Source of the DNA: JBGTSJ01 sp041940305
GTDB taxonomy: Bacteria; Planctomycetota; Planctomycetia; Planctomycetales; Planctomycetaceae
Direction of reading: 5' to 3'
Assembly: GCA_041940305.1 (NCBI GenBank)
Contig: JBGTSJ010000023.1
Span: forward strand, 29,099 to 93,098
DNA: 64,000 bases
The notes below the pieces were generated by a model. It was not told the DNA's origin. It made no database searches and worked only from the letters and a program-made list of their open reading frames with translations. Made by a program: the position numbers and the translations under genes. Below, piece after piece: positions 17,305-26,660 of the stretch; the first letter of the stretch is position 1; each line of letters opens with the position of its first letter.

Positions 17305-19026
17305 TTGTTTGCCGGTCCGATCTTCGCGCGTGAGTGGCTGACGACGCCGCGGCAGCTGAAGCATTTTCTGCTGCGGGGGGGGTATGTCGCCGTACTCGTC
17401 GTACTGATGTATACGGCCGGGCACGCCACGTTCGGATTTCAGCCGGCGCGAAACGTGGGGGACGTGGCGCGGTTCGGCAAATTTGTGTTCAGCGTGTTCG
17501 CGGTGGTCCAGCTGTCGATCGTGATGGCGGGGGCGCTGTTGTTCGGCGCGACGAACGTGGCGCAGGAGAAGGACCGGCGGACGCTGATCCTGCTGCTGAT
17601 GACCGATCTCCGCCGCCGCGAGCTGGTGCTGGGAAAGCTGTTTGCGGGGCTGCTGTCGGTCGGCGTGCTGATCCTTGTGTCGCTGCCGGTGTTCTGCTTC
17701 GTGCGGATGCTGGGAGGCGTGACCGTCGCGCAGGTGCTGTGGCTGGAGGCGCTGTGCGTCGCGGCGGCGCTGGCGACCGGCGCGTGGGGTTCGCTGGTGG
17801 CGTTCTGGAGAGAGAAGACGTTTCAGACGCTGGCGATCGGCGTGCTGGGGCTGGCGCTGTTTATCGGGCTGCTGGAGGTGCTCGGCGCGTTCACGGGCGG
17901 AACCATCGTGGCGGACGTCGCCGGCTGGCTGAATCCTTACCGTGCCCTCGGAGATCTGCTCGATCCGCTGGCGAATCCGGCGGACAAGACGCCCCAGGTG
18001 TCGGTCTGGCAGTCGGTCGTCGCGCTGCTGATGCTGGCGGCGTCACTCGTCGGCGTGACGATCCTGCGGCTGCGAGAGTGGAACCCGTCGAAGTGGGTCT
18101 ACGAAGCGGCCCGCCAGGATGAAGCGACGCGCGAGCGGAAGGTGCACCGCGCCGTGTGGGAGAGCCCCATCATCTGGCGGGAAATCCGCACCCGGGCGTA
18201 TGGGCGCAAGGTGCTGCTGATCAAGCTGGCGTACTTCGTTCTGGCCGCCAGTACGCTGTGGTCGCTGTACACGGCGTCCCCCGCCGATTCGGCGCTGGTG
18301 CTCGGCATGGTGACGCGCGAAGGATTCGCGTTCGTCGTCCTGGCGCTGGTGGCCCTGCTGCTGGTCAATGCGCAGGCGGTCACGGCGCTCACGACCGAGC
18401 GGGACGGACAGACGCTCGAACTGCTGCTCGTGACCGACGTGACGCCAAAGGAGTTCGTCTTCGGCAAACTGGGCGGCGTGCTATACAACACCTGGCAGGT
18501 GCTGGCGGTGCCGATCGCCGTGATCATCGCCGGCTGGGCCCGCGGCCAGCTGTCGCTGGAGAACGCGATCTACGTGTTCCTAGGGTTCGCGGCGCTGGTG
18601 TGCTTCTCCGCGGTGCTGGGGATGCACTCCGGGCTGTCGTACTCCAGCTCGCGGACGGCCATCGCCAACAGCCTGGGGACGGTGTTCTTCCTGTTCGTGG
18701 GCATCTTCATCTGCATGATGCTGGTGGTGGAGGCGCGGTCGTCGTTCGCGCTGCAGTTTCCGCCGTTCCTGGTGTTCATCCTGGGGGGGAGCCTGGGGCT
18801 GATGGCGTCGCTGACCCGCAAGCACCCCGCCCCGGCGTTGCGGCTCAGTGCCTTTCTGCTGCCGTTCCTGACGTTCTACGCGATTACCAGCTTCCTGCTG
18901 GAGAACACGCTGGGCGTCTGCCTGGTCGTGGTGTTCGCGTACGGGTTTACCACGGTAGCGATGCTGGTGCCGGCGATCAGTGAGTTCGACCTGGCCCTCG
19001 GCCGCTCGTCGGGCGATCGGGGTTAG
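17305..19026 (+). CDS. ABC-2-type transporter permease with two repeated halves
   Basis: A 573-residue polytopic membrane protein. Each half carries the ABC-2 permease pattern E-K-D/E-R-D ... R-T-L/Q-T-L-E-L-L-L-x-T-D ... F-V-F/E-L-V-L-G-K-L, at about residues 90-115 and 370-395, so the protein looks like a fused duplication. The rest is about twelve hydrophobic helices. Start: TTG at 17305 behind AGGAGAG, giving M-F-A-G-P-I-F-A-R-E-W; a TTG at 17281 is less likely. The ATPase partner is not next to it. Substrate unknown. Confidence 0.8.
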   Translation: MFAGPIFAREWLTTPRQLKHFLLRGGYVAVLVVLMYTAGHATFGFQPARNVGDVARFGKFVFSVFAVVQLSIVMAGALLFGATNVAQEKDRRTLILLLMTDLRRRELVLGKLFAGLLSVGVLILVSLPVFCFVRMLGGVTVAQVLWLEALCVAAALATGAWGSLVAFWREKTFQTLAIGVLGLALFIGLLEVLGAFTGGTIVADVAGWLNPYRALGDLLDPLANPADKTPQVSVWQSVVALLMLAASLVGVTILRLREWNPSKWVYEAARQDEATRERKVHRAVWESPIIWREIRTRAYGRKVLLIKLAYFVLAASTLWSLYTASPADSALVLGMVTREGFAFVVLALVALLLVNAQAVTALTTERDGQTLELLLVTDVTPKEFVFGKLGGVLYNTWQVLAVPIAVIIAGWARGQLSLENAIYVFLGFAALVCFSAVLGMHSGLSYSSSRTAIANSLGTVFFLFVGIFICMMLVVEARSSFALQFPPFLVFILGGSLGLMASLTRKHPAPALRLSAFLLPFLTFYAITSFLLENTLGVCLVVVFAYGFTTVAMLVPAISEFDLALGRSSGDRG

Positions 19027-19102
19027 ACGGCCGTCTCTGCGCTGCGACGTGGGGACGGACGAGGCGGGAGTGAGAGGTAACGGAACGTCGTCCGGTTTTG
19101 CC

Positions 19103-19173
19103 CCTCACCCCGGCCCTCTCCGCCGATCATGTCCTGACAGAGAGGGATGCAATTGGCGGGGGAGAGGGAGGCA
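19103..19173. repeat. Remnant of a CCCCTCACCC...GAGAGGG dispersed inverted repeat
   Basis: CCCCTCACCCCGGCCCTCTCC at the left and GGGGGAGAGGG at the right form an imperfect inverted repeat around the DUF1990 start codon. Elements of this sequence type are widespread in high-GC bacteria. It makes the exact start of the next gene uncertain. Confidence 0.5.
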
Positions 19174-19806
19174 CGCGAGCACCGTTGGATTGGCGGCTCG
19201 GACCAAGCATTGGCGAGGTTCAGTCTGCGCGAACCGACGCTCGACGAGATCCAGCGCTTTGTCGCGAGTCAGTCCGCGTGCGAGTTCACTTACGCGGCAG
19301 TCGGCGCGACCCGTCCGCAGGCGCCTCCGGACTACTTCAGCGATCGGCTACGCATCCGGCTCGGGCAGGGGCCGGACGTGTTTTCCGCTGCGTGCGCGGC
19401 TCTGCGGCGGTGGGAGCAGTTTGACGTCGGCTGGGTGCGGGCGTGCGACGCGAGCGTCCCGATTGAAGCCGGCCGCACGGTCGCCGTGCTGGCTCGTGCT
19501 TTCGGCCTCTGGTCGCTCAATGCGTGCCGCATCATCCACGTAATCGAAGAGAGCGGGAGCCTTACACGCTACGGATTCGCGTACGGCACGCTGCCGGAGC
19601 ACATCGAGTTCGGCGAAGAGCAGTTCCTGATCGAGAGGGACCACTCGGACGGTGCGGTCTACTACGACGTCTTCGCGTTCTTTCGTCCCAGACATCTGCT
19701 GATCCGGGCGAGCTGGCCTGTGATGCGGCGGATGGTCAACCGGTTCCGCAGCGACTCCGCCCGCCGGATGCAGCAGACGGTCTCATCGTCGGCACAGCCA
19801 GAATGA
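19147..19806 (+). CDS. DUF1990 family protein
   Basis: A 219-residue protein with the DUF1990 pattern: Y-A-A-V-G-A-T-R near residue 49, then L-R-R-W-E-Q-F-D-V-G-W, V-A-V-L-A-R-A-F-G-L-W-S-L-N-A-C-R-I, and F-A-Y-G-T-L-P-E-H-I-E-F-G-E-E-Q-F. The family is predicted to have a START/Bet v1-like lipid-binding fold; no biochemical role is established. The N-terminal ~20 residues come from a dispersed repeat, so the true start may be further in. Confidence 0.8.
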   Translation: MQLAGEREAREHRWIGGSDQALARFSLREPTLDEIQRFVASQSACEFTYAAVGATRPQAPPDYFSDRLRIRLGQGPDVFSAACAALRRWEQFDVGWVRACDASVPIEAGRTVAVLARAFGLWSLNACRIIHVIEESGSLTRYGFAYGTLPEHIEFGEEQFLIERDHSDGAVYYDVFAFFRPRHLLIRASWPVMRRMVNRFRSDSARRMQQTVSSSAQPE

Positions 19807-19874
19807 TCGCTCCCGGAACGCATTTTGCCCGAAAGAAGGGCACTCGTTCCCTCCCATCCAAGGAGAGTGCCGGC

Positions 19875-20705
19875 ATGAGGAACTTCCAACTGCTCCAATC
19901 AGGTTGTGTGATTCTGGCCCTCACCGGCGCGACTGGCGCGCAGACGGTGACCGAGGAGCAGGGTGAGAGCGTCAAGGTCTTTGAGGCGGGATCGCGACCG
20001 CCGGTCCGTGGACCCAAACCCGAGATTGAGGGGGTCGTAAAGGCCATCGTGCAGGGAACGAATGGATTTCGCGAGAAGGAAGAACTTGCTCCGCTGACGG
20101 TGAATGCCGAACTCACCGAAACGGCGCAATATTTCGCCGACTACATGGCGCGGACCGATCGTTATGGACACACGGCGGACGATCAGCAGCCAGCCGAACG
20201 GGCGGCGGCGCACGGTTACGAGTTCTGCATCGTCGCCGAGAACATCGCTTACCAGTACAGCTCGACCGGCTTCCGGACGAAGGCGCTCGCCGGGAAGTTT
20301 GTCACGGGATGGAAGGAATCTCCCGGTCATCGCCGCAACATGCTCGATCCCGATGTCACCGAGACGGGGGTCGCGGTGGCCCAGAGTGAACAGACCGGAC
20401 ATTACTACGCAGTGCAGATGTTCGGCCGGCCGAAGTCGCAGAGCCTGGAATTCCGGATCGTGAACGAGGCCGACGCCGAGATGCAGTATGAACTGGCCGG
20501 CCGGACGTTCACGCTCCCTCCTCGTTACGAGCGGATGCACCGGCTGTGTCGTCCGTCGCAGAGCGTCCTGACGATTCCCAACCCGTCCGAGTCGGATCCC
20601 GAGGCGACACGGGAGATCAAGCCGGAGAGCGGAGACCGGCTGGTGGTTTCGGGAGAAGAGGGGGCGTGGGACGTGCAGCGGGAGCAGGGTGAAACGGCGG
20701 AATAG
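19875..20705 (+). CDS. Exported CAP-domain (SCP/PR-1) protein
   Basis: A 276-residue protein starting at ATG 19875 behind AGGAGAG, with a signal peptide (C-V-I-L-A-L-T-G-A-T-G-A). The CAP domain spans about residues 50-200: N-x-F-R-E-K-E-E-L-A-P-L near the start, H-T-A-D-D-Q near the middle (a CAP histidine), A-E-N-I-A-Y, and W-K-E-S-P-G-H-R-R-N-M-L-D-P near the end. Bacterial CAP proteins bind lipids or act at the cell surface; the role here is unknown. The C-terminus is acidic and unassigned. Confidence 0.85.
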   Translation: MRNFQLLQSGCVILALTGATGAQTVTEEQGESVKVFEAGSRPPVRGPKPEIEGVVKAIVQGTNGFREKEELAPLTVNAELTETAQYFADYMARTDRYGHTADDQQPAERAAAHGYEFCIVAENIAYQYSSTGFRTKALAGKFVTGWKESPGHRRNMLDPDVTETGVAVAQSEQTGHYYAVQMFGRPKSQSLEFRIVNEADAEMQYELAGRTFTLPPRYERMHRLCRPSQSVLTIPNPSESDPEATREIKPESGDRLVVSGEEGAWDVQREQGETAE

Positions 20706-20835
20706 TATGCCTTGATCACCGGGCGACGTGTCGTCGAAGCGGAATTGACCAGATTTCCGGCTTTCACTACAAGCCCCCGCTGCGCATGGATTTCCGGGGC
20801 AGGATGCCCTGTGCTGCGAACGGAGGCGTCCAGGG

Positions 20836-21978
20836 ATGGTGCGACGGCTGACGGTGGCTCAGATTCTCCCGGAGCTGCATTCCGGCGGGGTGGAGCGGGG
20901 TACGCTCGAAGTGAACGCGGAGCTGGCGGCGCGCGGCCACCGCTCGATCGTGATTTCGGCGGGCGGAAGGCTGGTCGAACAGGTCACGGCGGCCGGCGGC
21001 GAACACTTCGTTCTGCCGGTGGCCCGCAAGTCCCCCACCACGCTCCGCTCGGCCTGGAGACTGCGCTCGCTGCTGCGGGAACTCCAGGTCGATATTCTGC
21101 ATGCCCGCTCGCGCGTGCCGGCGTGGGTCTCGCATGCGGCGCTGCGACTGCTCAAGCCGCAGGAGAGGCCGCGGTTCGTCACCACCTGCCACGGGCTGTA
21201 CTCGGTCAATCCTTACAGCCAGGTGATGGTGTCGGGCGAGCGCGTCATCGCGATCTCGCGGACCGTTCAGCAGTACATTGAGGCGAACTATCCATCGGTC
21301 GATCCGGACCGTATCCGGCTCGTCCACCGCGGCGTGTCGCCCGACGAGTTTCCGCACGGCTATCGACCGAGCGACGACTGGCTGCGCAAGTGGCAGCTGC
21401 AGTATCCGCAGACACGCGGGCGGACGATCGTCACACTCCCCGGACGGCTGACGCGCTACAAGGGGCACCACAACTTCATCGAGGTGATTGATCGCCTCAG
21501 CCGGCAGATGCCCAACGTCTTCGGGCTGATTGTGGGTGGCGAGGACCCCCGGCGGACCGACTACGCCGACAGCGTCCGCCAGGCGATCGCCGCACGCGGC
21601 CTTAAGAACATCATTCTTACCGGACACCGCTCCGACATCCGCGACGTGATGGCGATCTCGGATGTGGTGGTGTCCATGTCGATGCAGCCCCCCGAAGCGT
21701 TCGGACGGACGGCGCTGGAAGCATTAAGTCTCGGACGTCCGGTCGTCGGGTTCGATGACAGCGGCGTCGGCGAAGTGCTGGCCGAGCTGTTCCCGGCAGG
21801 GCGCGTGAAGCACGGCGACGTGGATCAGTTCACTGAGCGGACGCTGCAGGTGCTGAGCGAGCGACTGGGTGTTCCGCCGAACCAGACGTTCACGCTGCGG
21901 AAGATGCTCGACAGGACGCTGGCGGTCTATGGAGAACTGACGGAGACCGAGACAACCTGGGAGCGCCGCGCGGGATAA
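20836..21978 (+). CDS. GT4-family glycosyltransferase
   Basis: A 380-residue cytoplasmic GT-B glycosyltransferase. The N-terminal half has P-E-L-H-S-G-G-V-E-R-G; the C-terminal half has P-G-R-L-T-R-Y-K-G-H, V-G-G-E-D and the E-x7-E nucleotide-sugar motif (E-A-F-G-R-T-A-L-E-A-L, near residue 285). It transfers a sugar from an activated donor; donor and acceptor are unknown. ATG 20836 follows GGAGGCGTCCAGGG. It is the first gene of a run leading to an ELM1-like protein and sulfotransferases, which suggests assembly of a sulfated glycan. Confidence 0.88.
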   Translation: MVRRLTVAQILPELHSGGVERGTLEVNAELAARGHRSIVISAGGRLVEQVTAAGGEHFVLPVARKSPTTLRSAWRLRSLLRELQVDILHARSRVPAWVSHAALRLLKPQERPRFVTTCHGLYSVNPYSQVMVSGERVIAISRTVQQYIEANYPSVDPDRIRLVHRGVSPDEFPHGYRPSDDWLRKWQLQYPQTRGRTIVTLPGRLTRYKGHHNFIEVIDRLSRQMPNVFGLIVGGEDPRRTDYADSVRQAIAARGLKNIILTGHRSDIRDVMAISDVVVSMSMQPPEAFGRTALEALSLGRPVVGFDDSGVGEVLAELFPAGRVKHGDVDQFTERTLQVLSERLGVPPNQTFTLRKMLDRTLAVYGELTETETTWERRAG

Positions 21979-22031
21979 CGTTGCCGCGAGCGGCACGACG
22001 TCATCAGCGCACCGCGAGATTGCACACACGG

Positions 22032-23078
22032 ATGAGCAGCAAGAAGCAGATCCTGATTGTCAGCGACGGGATGCCGGGGCACTTCAAGAAGACCCGGGCG
22101 GTGGCGCTGATGGTACAGAAGCGGTTCCCGGCCGAGGCGACGTGGATCAACGTGAAACTGCGGATCGGCCTGTATCGGCGGGTACTGGGAGCGATCCTCA
22201 AGCACAGCGAACAGGCGCCGAACCCCGACTGGCTCAGGTGGTTCTATCGCTTCGAAGACGACCTGCCCGCCCGGCCCGACATGATTGTGTCGTCGGGAGG
22301 GAAGACGTGCTACATGAGCGCGTGGCTGGCCCGGCATTACGGCTGTCCGAGCGTGTTCATCGGCCAGGTGCGGGGAGTGGACAAGCGGCATTTCACGCGG
22401 ATCGTGGCGTCGCCGCTCGACTATCTCGACGACGGCAAGCACATCCGTAGCGTCCCGGCGACGGAGGTCGATCCGGATGTGGTGGCCGAGGCGGCCGAAG
22501 AGTACTTCACCGAAACCGGGCTGCAGCTGAGGCCGCGCTGGACGCTGATTCTCGGCGGCGACGGGGCCGGGTTCACCTATACGCGGGCCGACTGGCAGCA
22601 GTTGTTCGATGCCGTTTGCACGCTGGCGGAGCGGCACGGCGTGCGGTGGATGATCACCACGTCGCGGCGCACCAATCCGGCTGCGGAAGAGCTGTTTTCA
22701 AGCTCCGAGATGCGGAATTGCGCGGACGACGTGCTCGTGTACAACCGCGATTCGCGCAGCGTCTACAACGCGTTCCTCGGCGCAGCGGATGTGATCGTCT
22801 GCACGGAGGACAGCGGGAAGATGATCACCGAATCCGTTGCTTCCGGGCGTCCGGTGTTCGCCGTCCGGCCCCCACGCGCAAAACACAGCCGCCATGTGAA
22901 GGCATTGGTTACCCGATTTGAGACCGCCGGGTATCTGAAGCGGCTCGAGATCTCACGGCTGGCGACAGAACCGATCGAGGAGTTCATCGCCGGCCATCAG
23001 GGTCCGCCGGAGCCACTGATGAAGCGTGTCCGCGAGGAAGTGGACGAGTTCCTCTCCACGCTCCCCTGGGCCGCGTGA
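22032..23078 (+). CDS. ELM1/GtrOC1-like (DUF1022) protein
   Basis: A 348-residue protein that starts S-S-K-K-Q-I-L-I-V-S-D-G-M-P-G-H, the family signature, then V-S-S-G-G-K-T, W-T-L-I-L-G-G-D-G-A-G-F, T-T-S-R-R-T and E-D-S-G-K-M-I-T-E-S-V-A-S-G-R-P-V-F-A near residue 260. The family shares the GT-B layout; the plant member is ELM1 and bacterial members sit in surface-polysaccharide loci. It starts 53 bases after the glycosyltransferase gene. A role as a glycosyltransferase-like enzyme is inferred. Confidence 0.8.
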   Translation: MSSKKQILIVSDGMPGHFKKTRAVALMVQKRFPAEATWINVKLRIGLYRRVLGAILKHSEQAPNPDWLRWFYRFEDDLPARPDMIVSSGGKTCYMSAWLARHYGCPSVFIGQVRGVDKRHFTRIVASPLDYLDDGKHIRSVPATEVDPDVVAEAAEEYFTETGLQLRPRWTLILGGDGAGFTYTRADWQQLFDAVCTLAERHGVRWMITTSRRTNPAAEELFSSSEMRNCADDVLVYNRDSRSVYNAFLGAADVIVCTEDSGKMITESVASGRPVFAVRPPRAKHSRHVKALVTRFETAGYLKRLEISRLATEPIEEFIAGHQGPPEPLMKRVREEVDEFLSTLPWAA

Positions 23079-23107
23079 CGTCACCCCGATTTGAAGAGAT
23101 GGGGAAC

Positions 23108-23221
23108 ACTAATGACCGCTGATCACCACTAATGACTGAACTCCGCATCGATCCTCGATTCGGTCATTGGATTCCATTCAGGTTTTCTCCATTAGTGTCT
23201 ATTAGTGGAGATTAGCGTTCC
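23108..23221. repeat. Inverted pair of ~10-base repeats (ACTAATG/ATTAGTG)
   Basis: Left arm units ACTAATGACC, GCTGATCACC, ACTAATGACT (from 23109); right arm units ATTAGTGTCT, ATTAGTGGAG, ATTAGCGTTC (to about 23221) are their approximate reverse complements. Period is ten, unlike the heptamer arrays. It lies between the ELM1-like and first sulfotransferase genes. Confidence 0.7.
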
Positions 23222-23239
23222 TTCTCCCTTTCCGTTTCC

Positions 23240-24100
23240 ATGAGCATTACCCTGGACGCGCGGATTGCATACCGGTTCGTCGGTGACGAGCTGTTCAAGC
23301 TCTCACTGCTGCGCGACCGGCATGTGGATGCGCATATCGTGTCGATGCAGCAGTCGGGGACGCACTGGCTGCGGCACATGCTGGCGCTCGTGATCTGCCG
23401 CGAGTACGGCCTGCCGGAGCCGACCAGCGTTGACGACCGCTCCATCGTCGGCAGTCACAAGCATGCCGTGGCGCACCGCGTGATTCCACGGATCGTCAGC
23501 ACGCATAATATTCCCAGCCCGCTCGTGCACGCGGCTCCGCTTCGCTGGACGCTGCGTTACCCCCGTTACGTGATCCTGATGCGGGATATTCGCGCGACGC
23601 TGGTGTCGTACTACGAGAAGCATCACGCTCACGAGATGCCGTTCGGCGAGATGCTGCGGGCCAGCCGGGTCGTCGGCAAGAGCGTCCGCTGGGACCTGTG
23701 GCGGCGGATCCGGTTCCTGAATGCCTGGGGCCGCGAACGGGCGCGGCTCTCGCCGAAGCAGACGATCGTCGTCCGGTACGAGGACATGCAGCGCGACACG
23801 GCGGGGGAGCTCAGCCGCGTCTGGTCGTTCCTGCAACTGCCGCCGCAGCCGGACGCCGCCATTGCCGACGCGGTCGCGCGTTCGTCAAAGAGCCATCTCG
23901 CGAAACAGGAAAACGGGCGAGAGCGGCCGAAGATCGTCCACGAACGCAAGCGCAGCCCGCTGGAATGGTACAGCGCGGAAGACCGGCGGTACCTGACGGA
24001 CATCTGCGCCCGGCATCTGCGACATTCGTTCGGCTACGACTACGCGGACTGGAGCAGTCTGGGGCCGCACCGGGACATCGAAGATCGGGCAGCGGCGTAG
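23240..24100 (+). CDS. Sulfotransferase (type A of this cluster)
   Basis: A 286-residue PAPS-dependent sulfotransferase. The 5'-phosphosulfate loop is Q-Q-S-G-T-H-W-L at residues 37-44, and the 3'-phosphate site is Y-V-I-L-M-R-D-I-R-A-T-L-V-S at 110-123. A later W-Y-S-A-E-D-R-R-Y and F-G-Y-D-Y-A-D-W are shared with the paralogues at 25742 and 26887. The substrate is probably a glycan made by the upstream enzymes, by inference. The start has no strong ribosome site. Confidence 0.85.
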   Translation: MSITLDARIAYRFVGDELFKLSLLRDRHVDAHIVSMQQSGTHWLRHMLALVICREYGLPEPTSVDDRSIVGSHKHAVAHRVIPRIVSTHNIPSPLVHAAPLRWTLRYPRYVILMRDIRATLVSYYEKHHAHEMPFGEMLRASRVVGKSVRWDLWRRIRFLNAWGRERARLSPKQTIVVRYEDMQRDTAGELSRVWSFLQLPPQPDAAIADAVARSSKSHLAKQENGRERPKIVHERKRSPLEWYSAEDRRYLTDICARHLRHSFGYDYADWSSLGPHRDIEDRAAA

Positions 24101-24132
24101 AAACCCGGTTTCTTAAGAGAGACCGGGTTTCT
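24099..24132. terminator. Hairpin between the first two sulfotransferase genes
   Basis: Perfect 11-bp stem AGAAACCCGGT / ACCGGGTTTCT with a 12-base loop. The left arm overlaps the TAG of the first gene. The sequence resembles a dispersed GAAACCCGGTTTC repeat, so it may be a repeat, a terminator, or both; the next gene starts 22 bases later. Confidence 0.55.
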
Positions 24133-24154
24133 GGACACGGCATCAGAGGCGGAC

Positions 24155-24856
24155 ATGATCATCTCGCATCGCCACAAGTTCATCTTTCTGAAGACGGTGA
24201 AGACCGGCGGGACGAGCGTCGAGATCTCGCTGTCCCGCTACTGCGGTCCCGACGACGTCATCACGCCTATCTCGCCGCCCGACGAAGCGATCCGCGCCGA
24301 CATGGGGCTCGGCCCGCAGAACCACCTGCTCGACCGGAGTAAATACGGCCCGCGCGACTGGTTCCGCCTGCTGGTGCAGGGGCGCCCGGCCTTGCGTTAC
24401 TGGAATCACATCACGGCCGCCGACATTCGGGCGCGCGTCGGCGAGGACATCTGGAACAGTTACTTCAAGTTCACCATAGAGCGCAACGCCTGGGACAAGA
24501 CCGTTTCCGACTACTACTGGCGAAAGGCGAACGGCGGACCGCAGACGGTGGAGGCTTACTTTCGGCGGTATCGCCAGAAGTTCCGGCATTACAACTTCCC
24601 GCGGTACTCAATCCAGGGCCGGCCGGCAGTCGACTACGTCGTCCGCTACGAGCAACTCGTGCCCGACCTGAAGGCCGCGCTGTCTCAGGTGGGGATCGAC
24701 TTCGACGGCTGGCTGCCCTCGGCCAAAGGGGCCTCGCGCCCTGATCGCCGGCCTTATACCGATCTGCTGGACGCATCGCAGCAGCGCCTGATCGCCAAGC
24801 GTTTTGCACGAGAGATCGCGTGTTACAACGCCTGTTGCGAGCAACGGGCGGCCTGA
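24155..24856 (+). CDS. Sulfotransferase family 2-like protein (type B)
   Basis: A 233-residue protein of the carbohydrate (Sulfotransfer_2) type. The PAPS 5' loop is L-K-T-V-K-T-G-G-T-S at residues 12-21; the 3'-phosphate site is F-K-F-T-I-E-R-N-A-W-D-K-T-V-S, with Arg110 and Ser118. No signal or membrane anchor, so it acts in the cytoplasm. It is a close paralogue of the next gene (shared H-R-F/K-F-I-F-L-K-T and N-S-Y-F-K-F). GAGGCGGAC precedes the ATG. Confidence 0.85.
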   Translation: MIISHRHKFIFLKTVKTGGTSVEISLSRYCGPDDVITPISPPDEAIRADMGLGPQNHLLDRSKYGPRDWFRLLVQGRPALRYWNHITAADIRARVGEDIWNSYFKFTIERNAWDKTVSDYYWRKANGGPQTVEAYFRRYRQKFRHYNFPRYSIQGRPAVDYVVRYEQLVPDLKAALSQVGIDFDGWLPSAKGASRPDRRPYTDLLDASQQRLIAKRFAREIACYNACCEQRAA

Positions 24857-24939
24857 AGACGAGCTGAACAGACCGGATCGGCTCAATCCTGCATCACATC
24901 CGTCCCCCGAAGCCGATTGTCGATTGAAGGGCCTGAATC

Positions 24940-25653
24940 ATGCTGCTCTCCCACACGCACCGGTTCATCTTCCTGAAGACCAAGAAAACGGCCGGCACGA
25001 GCATCGAGGTGTCGCTGTCCCGGTACTGTGACGGGCCGGATGACATTATCACCGACCTCGCGCCGGCCGACCAGGCGCTGCGGGATGAACTGCACATCAA
25101 GCCGAAGAATCGGCTCGCTCCCTGGCACAGCTATCGGATTACGGACGCGTATCTGCTCATCGCGCGCGGAAAGTTCAAGAGACAGTTCTGGGGACACATG
25201 CCGGCCTCCGCGGTGCGGGAGCGCGTCGGAGCCGACATCTGGAATTCGTATTTCAAGTTCGCAATCGACCGCAATCCCTGGGACAAGACGATTTCGAACT
25301 ACTACTGGCGCTGTCGCGGCAAGACGGGGCAGATCGACCTGGATGAGTACTTCCGCCGGTATCAGGGACGATTCAATCACTACAATTTTCCCGTGTACAG
25401 CATCGATGAGAACGTCGCTGTGAACTTCGTCGGCCGCTATGAAAACCTGAACGCCGACCTGACGTACGCATTGCAGCAGGTCGGGATTGAGTTCGACGGA
25501 TGGCTGCCGCGAGCGAAAGGAGGCGCGCGGCTCGACCGCCGGCATTACAGCGAAGTCCTGAACGAGCAGCAGCGTGACGTCATCGCCCATCACTTTCGGG
25601 CCGAGCTGCAGCTGCTGGGCTATGCATTTGAAGACCGTCGCTGTGCGGCCTGA
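24940..25653 (+). CDS. Sulfotransferase family 2-like protein (type B, paralogue)
   Basis: A 237-residue paralogue of the preceding gene: 5' loop L-K-T-K-K-T-A-G-T-S at 12-21, the 3' site in F-K-F-A-I-D-R-N-P-W-D-K-T-I-S, and the same Y-F-R-R-Y-Q and H-Y-N-F-P-V-Y-S-I-D segments. Tandem duplication followed by divergence is the simplest reading; differing substrate positions are likely. GAAGGG precedes the ATG. Confidence 0.85.
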   Translation: MLLSHTHRFIFLKTKKTAGTSIEVSLSRYCDGPDDIITDLAPADQALRDELHIKPKNRLAPWHSYRITDAYLLIARGKFKRQFWGHMPASAVRERVGADIWNSYFKFAIDRNPWDKTISNYYWRCRGKTGQIDLDEYFRRYQGRFNHYNFPVYSIDENVAVNFVGRYENLNADLTYALQQVGIEFDGWLPRAKGGARLDRRHYSEVLNEQQRDVIAHHFRAELQLLGYAFEDRRCAA

Positions 25654-25741
25654 CGCGTCTCCGCGAGACCGCGGATTCGTGATCAGGATCTGCAGGGCGG
25701 CGAATCAGATTCGTCACTGAAGAAGCGAAGAGGAATTGCGA

Positions 25742-26590
25742 ATGTCGCTGCGTTATGCACTCCGCTACGTCGTCGACGACCTGTTCCGTCTGTCGGTGTT
25801 CTGGCATCGCCACGCCGACGTGTATCTGGCGACGGCGCAGCAGTCGGGCACGCACTGGCTCAGCAACCTGCTGGCAGCCGCGCTGTGCGAGCATTTCGGT
25901 CTGCCCCCGCTGAACAACATCGCCGAGAAGGTCATCATCGGGCATCCCCGCGATCCGGTGACCTATCCGCAGATCCCGCGGCTGGTCCGCACGCACAACG
26001 CTCCCAGCCCCCTGGTGCACTCGGCCCCGGTACGGGCGCTCTGCCGGTTTCCGAGGTACGTTGTGCTCGTCCGCGACCTGCGGGCGTCGCTCGTTTCCAA
26101 GTATGAGAAGCGCAAGCACGAGATCCCGGTTCCCTTCAGCCAGTACCTGCGCGATCACCGGTTGTTTGGCCGCGTTCACAAGTGGGATCTGTATAAGCGG
26201 ATCGTGTTCTTTAACGCCTGGGGCCGCGTCGCGGAGTTAATGCCGGATCAGGCCTGCGTCGTGCACTACGAGCATCTCCGTCGCGACACGCCTGGAGAAC
26301 TGCAGCGCGTCTGGCGGTTCCTCGATCTGCCGGCTGCCAATCCCGAACTGTTCGATCGCGCCGCGGCGGCTTGCCGGAAGGAGCGGATGTCCCAGCACGA
26401 ACCCCGCGACCGCACGCGCAACCTAGTGCGGATGGACGACCGAGATCCGGTCGCCTGGTTCAGCGCGGAAGACCGGCGCTACTTCTCGGAATGCTGCCGG
26501 CGATTGCTCAAGCACGACTTCGGTTACGACTTCGAGCAATGGGAGACGGCCAGGGCGCTGCCGGTGCAGCACCGGCGACGCGCGGCGTAG
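25742..26590 (+). CDS. Sulfotransferase (type A, paralogue)
   Basis: A 282-residue paralogue of the gene at 23240. The 5' loop is Q-Q-S-G-T-H-W-L at 33-40, and the 3' site is Y-V-V-L-V-R-D-L-R-A-S-L-V-S. The C-terminus W-F-S-A-E-D-R-R-Y and F-G-Y-D-F-E-Q-W repeats the family end. ATG 25742 lies behind GAGGAATTGCGA; an in-frame TTG two codons earlier is less likely. Together with the two type B genes it makes an A-B-B-A order. Confidence 0.85.
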   Translation: MSLRYALRYVVDDLFRLSVFWHRHADVYLATAQQSGTHWLSNLLAAALCEHFGLPPLNNIAEKVIIGHPRDPVTYPQIPRLVRTHNAPSPLVHSAPVRALCRFPRYVVLVRDLRASLVSKYEKRKHEIPVPFSQYLRDHRLFGRVHKWDLYKRIVFFNAWGRVAELMPDQACVVHYEHLRRDTPGELQRVWRFLDLPAANPELFDRAAAACRKERMSQHEPRDRTRNLVRMDDRDPVAWFSAEDRRYFSECCRRLLKHDFGYDFEQWETARALPVQHRRRAA

Positions 26591-26597
26591 ATTCGTC

Positions 26598-26660
26598 GCT
26601 GAACTCGTGAGAGTTCAGCCTTGTGGTGGGAAACTGAAGTTTCACTACCAGCCTTTTCAC
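26598..26660. repeat. Two adjacent hairpins in the convergent gap after the sulfotransferases
   Basis: First: GCTGAACTC-GTGA-GAGTTCAGC, a perfect 9-bp stem with a GTGA tetraloop (26598-26619). Second: around 26627-26655, GGTGGGAAAC-TGAA-GTTTCACTACC, imperfect. They may terminate the plus-strand run. The rest of the 296-base gap to 26886 holds nothing I can assign. Confidence 0.65.
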